From a bacterium (lineage in GTDB: Bacteria; SZUA-182; SZUA-191; JAJRXT01): 16,060 nucleotides of DNA. Under the pieces are notes generated by a model. That model saw only the letters and a list, made by a program, of their open reading frames with translations. It was not told the origin of the DNA and searched no databases. The stretch spans positions 1 to 16,060 of the forward strand of contig JAJRUU010000146.1 in the NCBI GenBank assembly GCA_024277605.1, in the 5' to 3' direction. Shown here in pieces: positions 15,311-16,060 of the stretch; within the stretch, counting starts at the first letter, position 1, and every line of letters begins with the position of its first letter. The translations under genes and the position numbers were made by a program.

Positions 15311-16060
15311 TTACAGCTGACCTGCTTTTGCGTTGGTAAGCATCTGAGGCAGATACAACCCTTTATCAACCGGCAGTTTAATCCCCCACGACTGCTCATA
15401 TTTCTGACGCTTGGACTCCTGTTCCACACTCTCATACCCCGGGAGATAATCAGGCAGCACTCCCATATCGCAAGCCCCTTGAACATTACAACTGCTGCGC
15501 AGGGGATAAATACCGCAATACTCCCGGCCCAATTTACCGGTAAGCAAACTTAAGTTAATCAGAGCCAGCACATTTTCCAGCCCGTGCGGCTGCTGGGTAA
15601 TCCCCATACCGTACGCAATGGAACCGGTCTCCGCCTGGGCGAAAATCTGAGCTGCCTGCTCGATTTGCGCAGCGGGCACCCCACTTATTTTCTCAACTTT
15701 TTTCGGGGTAAAGCCGGTTAAAGACTTGCTAAACTCCATAAAGCCCAAGGTGTTTTGCTCAATAAACGGCTGCGCTTGCCAACCGGATTTTAAGATAACG
15801 TACAAAATAGCGTTAATTACCGCTACATCGGTGCCCGGTTTAGGCCGCAGCCAAACATCCGCAAAACGCGTTATTTCCATTGAACGCGGATCGATCACAA
15901 TAAGCTTGGCGCCGTGATTGCGTACCGCCTGCTTGATGAATATACCAGCAATCACTTGAGAAGCGGTAATATTGGAGCCAGCCAGTAGAATAGCATCCGT
16001 TTGGCGCAACTCAGCCAATGAATTGGTAGCCGAGGCGACCCCCAGACTGTGCATCAAAGC
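15311..16060 (-). CDS. fdhA: Formate dehydrogenase catalytic subunit, central fragment (cut by window edge, ends at in-frame stop)
   Basis: The central part of a FdhF/FdhA-type formate dehydrogenase. It continues past the right edge, so the N-terminal Fe-S domain and the Sec/Cys catalytic residue are not visible. Recognisable pieces: IVIDPRSMEITRFADVWL (53-70, counted from the TTG at 16055-16057), RPKPGTDVAVINAILYVI, YGMGITQQPHGLENVLALIN (149-168) and PLRSSCNVQGACDMGVLPDY (185-204). The PLR...NVQGACDMG block is characteristic of formate dehydrogenases; Arg187 probably corresponds to the active-site Arg of E. coli FdhF. It ends at TAA where relatives usually have Lys (GQ-L-K-ALYI), a one-base change from AAA. 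Downstream sequence is intact in frame, so this is a recent nonsense mutation or a sequencing error. Confidence 0.88.
   Translation of the reverse strand, partial: ALMHSLGVASATNSLAELRQTDAILLAGSNITASQVIAGIFIKQAVRNHGAKLIVIDPRSMEITRFADVWLRPKPGTDVAVINAILYVILKSGWQAQPFIEQNTLGFMEFSKSLTGFTPKKVEKISGVPAAQIEQAAQIFAQAETGSIAYGMGITQQPHGLENVLALINLSLLTGKLGREYCGIYPLRSSCNVQGACDMGVLPDYLPGYESVEQESKRQKYEQSWGIKLPVDKGLYLPQMLTNAKAGQL

Noticed and set aside
15311..15313. Stop-codon readthrough or recoding in fdhA
   Set aside because: Formate dehydrogenases recode TGA for selenocysteine at the active site, upstream of this region. This codon is TAA at a Lys position, so recoding is not a credible explanation.

Overview
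This window looks like part of the chromosome of an uncultured anaerobic bacterium. Its GC content is moderate and its intergenic gaps carry palindromic repeats. The sequence alone does not fix the phylum. The genes are bacterial, with Shine-Dalgarno sites and standard stop codons. A candidate phylum such as Omnitrophota would fit the repeat-rich gaps and the Hym-type subunits, but that is a guess. Every gene I accept is on the minus strand, so the biological order runs from the right edge to the left.

Right part (about 16060 to 10970) is an electron-input module. It starts with a molybdopterin formate dehydrogenase catalytic subunit, cut by the window edge and interrupted by an in-frame TAA at 15311-15313. 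Next come a small cyclic-nucleotide-binding-fold protein, a NuoE/HymA [2Fe-2S] subunit, a NuoF/HymB NADH/FMN subunit with an added 2x[4Fe-4S] domain, and a second protein of the same small fold. The NuoE-NuoF gap holds an intrinsic-terminator-like hairpin and a MITE-like inverted repeat.

Middle and left part (10945 to 940) is the membrane arm of a complex I-type enzyme: NuoJ, NuoK, two extra antiporter-like (MrpD/NuoM-like) subunits, an unknown 140-aa membrane protein, a very long NuoL-like subunit, NuoM and NuoN. That makes five antiporter-like subunits where ordinary complex I has three. The NuoL-like protein also has an enlarged C-terminal region where the lateral helix lies. NuoA, B, C, D, H and I are not in the window and may lie beyond the right edge.

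Taken together, I infer that formate (through FdhA) and NAD(H) (through NuoE/F) exchange electrons with a complex I-like proton- or sodium-translocating arm of unusually high pumping capacity. The two small sensor-fold proteins are built into the operon.

Far left (939 to 1): a 345-bp gap holds a REP-like hairpin, a near-consensus sigma70 promoter on the minus strand (775-803) and a 126-bp inverted-repeat element that would lie in the leader of the next gene. That gene encodes a 137-aa hydrophilic protein of unknown function. I recognise nothing in the last 180 bases. I saw no tRNA, rRNA, CRISPR array or transposase.
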